A DNA stretch of 17,782 nt. Source: Pseudomonadota bacterium (GTDB lineage: Bacteria; Pseudomonadota; Alphaproteobacteria; Caulobacterales; Caulobacteraceae). The translations under genes and the position numbers were made by a program. Shown in pieces: positions 14,578 to 17,782 of this stretch; within the stretch, counting starts at the first letter, position 1, and each line of letters starts with the position of its first letter. The notes under the pieces were generated by a model that saw only the letters and a program-made list of their open reading frames with translations, did no database searches and was not told the origin of the DNA. The stretch spans positions 1-17,782 of the forward strand of contig JAEYQX010000052.1 of the NCBI GenBank assembly GCA_023409795.1, in the 5' to 3' direction.

Positions 14578-16562
14578 GCCTCGGCTCCGCGCGGGCGGCG
14601 GCGCGTGCCGGTGCCGACCCTCAGCCGGCGGTCCAGCAGCGACAGCAGCCCGCCCAGCCCCATGATCGCCGGCCCCAGGAAAATCAGCCGCGCCCACGGG
14701 TTGAAGTAGAGCCGCACCGACCAGCCGGGCTGCCCGTCCGCCGTGGCCGAGCGCTCGCCGACCACCACATAGACGTCATCCAGCCCCCGGAAATCCAGGC
14801 CCACCTCGGTCGTGGTCTGGCCACCGGCAGGGAAGAAGCGGCGCTCGGCCGTCACGGTGCGCGAGGCCGCGCCGCCCTCGACCGGCGTCACCGTCAGGTG
14901 GCCCCGCTCGGCCAGGTAGTTCGGCCCCTCGATGACCTCGATCCCGTCCAGGCGAACCTGCCACGGTCCCGACGCCAGCTCGCCACCGACAGGCAGGATG
15001 GCCGCCGCCTCGGTCTTGAAGCTGGTCTCGACCACGGCTCCCAGGATGAAGACGCCCAGCCCCGCATGGGCCAGGGCCATGCCCCAGGCCCCCAGCGGCA
15101 GGCCCCTGGCCCGGCGCAGGGTCTCGGACAGCGGCGCACGCAGGGCCTTGGTCCGCAGCCCCACCTCGTGGATCGAGCCCAGGACCAGCCAGGCCCCCAG
15201 CCCAACCCCGCCCGCCGCCAGGGCCTTCTTCGGCTCGAACATCAGGAAGGCCAGGGCCGCCACGGCCGCTGCCACGCCCGCCACCAGCCAAAGCCTTTGC
15301 AGCACCCCCTTCAGGTCGCCGCGCTTCCAGGCCAGCAGCGGCCCGGCGGGCAGGATGATGCAGGCCACCACCATCAGCGGCACGAAGGTCGCGGCAAAAT
15401 AGGGCGGGCCGACCGAGATCGTCGCCCCGGCCGTGGCCTCCAGGATCAACGGGTAAAGGGTGCCCAGCAGCACCGTCGCCGCCCCCGCCGTCAGGAACAG
15501 GTTGTTCATCACCAGCGCGCCCTCGCGGCTGATCGGGGCAAAGGCGGCGCTGCCCTTCAGCTCGGGCACGCGCAGGGCGAACAGGACAAAGGCCGCCCCC
15601 GCCGCCACGGCCAGGATGGCCAGCAGCACGATCCCCCGCTCAGGATCGACGGCAAAGGCGTGGACGCTGGTCAGGATGCCCGAGCGCACCAGGAAGGCTC
15701 CCAGCATCGAGAAGCTGAAGGCCAGCAGCGACAGAAAGACCGTCCAGCCCGCCAGCGCCCCGCGCCGCTCGGTGACGATCGCGCTGTGCAGCAGGGCCGC
15801 GCCCGCCAGCCAGGGCAGGAAGCTGGCATTCTCGACCGGGTCCCAGAACCACCAGCCGCCCCAGCCCAGCTCGTAGTAGGCCCAGAAACTGCCCAGCAGG
15901 ATGCCGACGGTCAGGAAGGCCCAGGACGCCAGGGCCCAGGGCCGGACCCAGCGGCCCCAGGCCGGGTCGATCCGCTTCTCGACCAGGGCAGCCACCGCCA
16001 GGGAGAAGCAAACCGAAAACCCGACATAGCCCAGGTAGAGCAGCGGCGGGTGGATGGCCAGGGCGGGGTCCTGCAGCAGGGGGTTCAGCGACTGCCCCTG
16101 GATCGGGGCCGGGTCCAGCCGCGAAAAGGGGTTGGAGGTCAGGGCGGCAAAGGCCAGGAACATCAGCGACAGCCCCGCCTGGACCGCCACGGCCGAGGTC
16201 TTGAGCCCGAACGGCAGGCCCCGCGCCCGCGCCAGGACCGCGCCAAAGCCCGTCATGACCAGGCACCACAGCAAGAGCGAGCCCTCATGGCTGCCCCAGG
16301 CGGCGGCGACCTTGTAGAGCATCGGCTTGTCGGTATGGCTGTTCAGCGTCACGTTCGAGACCGAGAAGTCCGAGACGACAAAGGCGTGGATCAGGGCACA
16401 GAAGGCCAGCAGGGTCACCAGGGCCGAGGCGGCCATGGCCCCGCCGCCTGCCCCGGCCAGCACCGGGCTGACCCTCAGCCGCCCGGCCGTCGACAGGCCC
16501 AAGGCCAGGGCCGACAGCACCAGGGCCAGGACCAGGCCATAGGCCCCCAGCTCAACGATCAC
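14574..16562 (-). CDS. ccmF: Cytochrome c haem lyase subunit CcmF (CycK)
   Basis: A 662-residue polytopic inner-membrane protein that takes haem from CcmE and attaches it to apocytochrome c together with CcmH and CcmI. Many hydrophobic helices span the sequence. The Trp-rich haem-handling motif WWFWDPVE lies at 237-244 within a GWGGWWFWDPVENASF stretch, and a large periplasmic loop precedes the last helix (about 630). The start is GTG at 16562, which overlaps the ccmE stop by 4 bp (GTGA), so translation is coupled. Length matches the family. No ccmG lies between ccmF and ccmH, as in the cycHJKL layout of rhizobia, where the thioredoxin gene is elsewhere. Confidence 0.96.
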   Translation of the reverse strand: MIVELGAYGLVLALVLSALALGLSTAGRLRVSPVLAGAGGGAMAASALVTLLAFCALIHAFVVSDFSVSNVTLNSHTDKPMLYKVAAAWGSHEGSLLLWCLVMTGFGAVLARARGLPFGLKTSAVAVQAGLSLMFLAFAALTSNPFSRLDPAPIQGQSLNPLLQDPALAIHPPLLYLGYVGFSVCFSLAVAALVEKRIDPAWGRWVRPWALASWAFLTVGILLGSFWAYYELGWGGWWFWDPVENASFLPWLAGAALLHSAIVTERRGALAGWTVFLSLLAFSFSMLGAFLVRSGILTSVHAFAVDPERGIVLLAILAVAAGAAFVLFALRVPELKGSAAFAPISREGALVMNNLFLTAGAATVLLGTLYPLILEATAGATISVGPPYFAATFVPLMVVACIILPAGPLLAWKRGDLKGVLQRLWLVAGVAAAVAALAFLMFEPKKALAAGGVGLGAWLVLGSIHEVGLRTKALRAPLSETLRRARGLPLGAWGMALAHAGLGVFILGAVVETSFKTEAAAILPVGGELASGPWQVRLDGIEVIEGPNYLAERGHLTVTPVEGGAASRTVTAERRFFPAGGQTTTEVGLDFRGLDDVYVVVGERSATADGQPGWSVRLYFNPWARLIFLGPAIMGLGGLLSLLDRRLRVGTGTRRRPRGAEA

Positions 16563-17056
16563 GAACGGGCACCCGACATGACAGCCGCCGACACCGCCTC
16601 ACCCGATTCCGGGCGCCACTCGCCGGTTTCCTTCAGGCGGTCGGCCACCTCGCGCGGCATATAGGTCTCGTCGTGCTTGGCCAGGACCTGGCGCGCCTCG
16701 AAGGTGCGGTCGGGCCGGAAGGCCCCCTGGGCCACGATCCCCTGCCCCTCGCGGAACAGGTCAGGCAGGTCGCCGTGGAACAGGACCGTCGCCGTGCCCG
16801 CATTGTCGGTGACCACGAAGCGGACCGATCCGTCCGCCGCCTTGGCCACCGTGCCCGCCTGGACCAGCCCGCCCAGGCGGATCACCTGGCCCGCCGGCAC
16901 CTTGTCCACGGTCGCCTCGGACGGCGAGAAGAAATAGGTCACATTGTCCTTCATCGCCCACAGCGACAGGCCCACGGCCAGGGCCAGGACCGGCGCGGCC
17001 GCGATCACGACCCACAGGCGACGACGCGCCTTCGGAGATTTGGGAAGCCAGCTCAT
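16559..17056 (-). CDS. ccmE: Haem chaperone CcmE (CycJ)
   Basis: A 165-residue membrane-anchored periplasmic haem chaperone. Basic N-terminus (PKSPKARRR), one TM helix (about 14-35), then the OB-fold domain with RLGGLVQAGTV. The covalent haem-binding histidine is H128 in the HDETY motif, with conserved Tyr at 132. The disordered tail is typical. ATG at 17056 (MSWLPKSPK) is chosen because the longer reading to 17116 overlaps ccmI and adds non-family residues; its SD is weak. It follows ccmI by 19 bp and overlaps ccmF by 4 bp. All key residues are intact. Confidence 0.95.
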   Translation of the reverse strand: MSWLPKSPKARRRLWVVIAAAPVLALAVGLSLWAMKDNVTYFFSPSEATVDKVPAGQVIRLGGLVQAGTVAKAADGSVRFVVTDNAGTATVLFHGDLPDLFREGQGIVAQGAFRPDRTFEARQVLAKHDETYMPREVADRLKETGEWRPESGEAVSAAVMSGARS

Positions 17057-17075
17057 CTTCAGCTCGAAAATCTGC

Positions 17076-17782
17076 TCATTGGCCCGCCCCGGCGGCGGGG
17101 CCAGCGGCCGGAACAATTTGCAGTCGCGCGGCCAGTTCGGCCCGGCGCGGGTCGGCGGGGTCCAGGGCCGCCATCAGGGGCGTCCAGAGCTGCCGGGCCC
17201 TGTCGATCTCGCCGCGCTGCAGGGCCGCCGCGCCCAGGAAGTAGCGGGCCCCCAGCTGGTCGGCGTCCAGCTCCAGCGCCCTGGCAAAAGCCAGCTCGGC
17301 GTCAGCCCCCACGGTGCCCTCGTTGGCCCGCACCAGGCTTTCGCCCAGCCGCGCCCAGCTCTGGGCATCCCCGGGCTTCAGCGCCAGGGCCCGGCGAAAG
17401 GCCGAGGCGGCCCCCACCGGGTCCCCGGCCTCGAACCGCGCGGCCCCCAGCAGGGCCAGGGCCTGGTGGCTGTCCGGATTGTCCCGGACCACCCGGCCCA
17501 TGACGGCGGCCATCTGGGCCGGGCCCAGGGCCTCGGGCTCGGCCGCCCACTGGCTGACGCGGACGTCAAAGGCCTGGTCCTCGTGACCTGGCGAGCCCAG
17601 GACCCCATAGAGGCCCAGGCTGGCCAGGGCGCAGGCGATGATCGTGCCCAGCACCCAGACACGGTCGTGGCGACCCACCACCGGGGTGCGGGCCTGGCGG
17701 CGCGCGGCCAGCATCCGGCGACCCGCCTCGGCCCGGGCCGCAACCCAGGCGGCCTCGTCCAGCAGGCCGCGGGCCTTCAGCC
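17076..17782 (-). CDS. ccmI: Cytochrome c maturation protein CcmI (CycH), N-terminus cut by window edge
   Basis: The frame is open to the right edge, so about 235 C-terminal residues are seen. Visible: a linker (GLLDEAAWVAARAEAGRRMLAARRQ), one TM helix (VWVLGTIIACALASLGLYGVLG; in family members the second of two), then TPR-like helices in the periplasm with the pattern HQALALLGAARFEAGDPVGAASAFRRAL and repeated AxxxLxxxP/DA units. CcmI binds the C-terminus of apocytochrome c and hands it to CcmF/CcmH. First visible gene of the ccm operon, 19 bp before ccmE. Identification rests on the TPR pattern plus the ccmEFH context. Confidence 0.9.
   Translation of the reverse strand, partial: LKARGLLDEAAWVAARAEAGRRMLAARRQARTPVVGRHDRVWVLGTIIACALASLGLYGVLGSPGHEDQAFDVRVSQWAAEPEALGPAQMAAVMGRVVRDNPDSHQALALLGAARFEAGDPVGAASAFRRALALKPGDAQSWARLGESLVRANEGTVGADAELAFARALELDADQLGARYFLGAAALQRGEIDRARQLWTPLMAALDPADPRRAELAARLQIVPAAGPAAGAGQ

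Noticed and set aside
14898..16664. A 588-codon + strand open frame opposite ccmF and ccmE
   Set aside because: Low-complexity Gln/Gly/Arg composition and no motif; it mirrors ccmF codon bias.
1..17782. Mobile elements, CRISPR arrays, tRNA genes or a defence island
   Set aside because: No transposase, integrase, repeat-spacer pattern or tRNA-like fold was seen, and composition is uniform.

Overview
The window is very GC-rich, uses GTG starts freely and is packed with tightly coupled genes. Its gene content (cycHJKL-type cytochrome c maturation genes, a Do protease, a PleC-like kinase, GANTC sites at a promoter) points to an alphaproteobacterium, most likely Caulobacterales (Brevundimonas- or Caulobacter-like). 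This taxonomic call is inference from gene content and protein resemblance; no search was run.

Left part, + strand (1-5409): a YfbK-type von Willebrand A protein cut by the left edge, a two-CBS-domain protein, a conserved protein of unknown function, and a large membrane histidine kinase with two PAS domains that closely resembles PleC. The 84-bp gap before the kinase holds two GANTC (CcrM methylation) sites arranged over a plausible promoter.

Middle, - strand (5415-7212): a three-gene cassette transcribed sigma factor -> single-TM putative anti-sigma factor -> membrane-anchored Spy/CnrX-like periplasmic protein, all with 4-bp stop/start overlaps or close to it. The order and topology resemble the CnrH-CnrY-CnrX signalling unit, but the metal-binding histidines are mostly missing and no efflux genes are nearby. 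It converges on the PleC-like kinase gene with only 5 bp between the stop codons.

Right part, - strand (7213-17782), read in transcription order: ccmI (cut by the right edge), ccmE, ccmF, ccmH, then degP, an OmpR-family response regulator, its histidine kinase, and glnE. The ccm genes build the haem-handover and ligation part of c-type cytochrome maturation. DegP is periplasmic quality control. The two-component pair probably senses the envelope. GlnE adenylylates and deadenylylates glutamine synthetase. The kinase and glnE are 4 bp apart, so nitrogen control is physically linked to the envelope-sensing pair. Three hairpins (degP/regulator gap, regulator/kinase gap, and after glnE) may tune expression along this string.

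No tRNA, rRNA, CRISPR array, transposase or phage gene was seen. No gene-free stretch exceeds 300 bp; the longest is about 231 bp upstream of the sigma factor gene.
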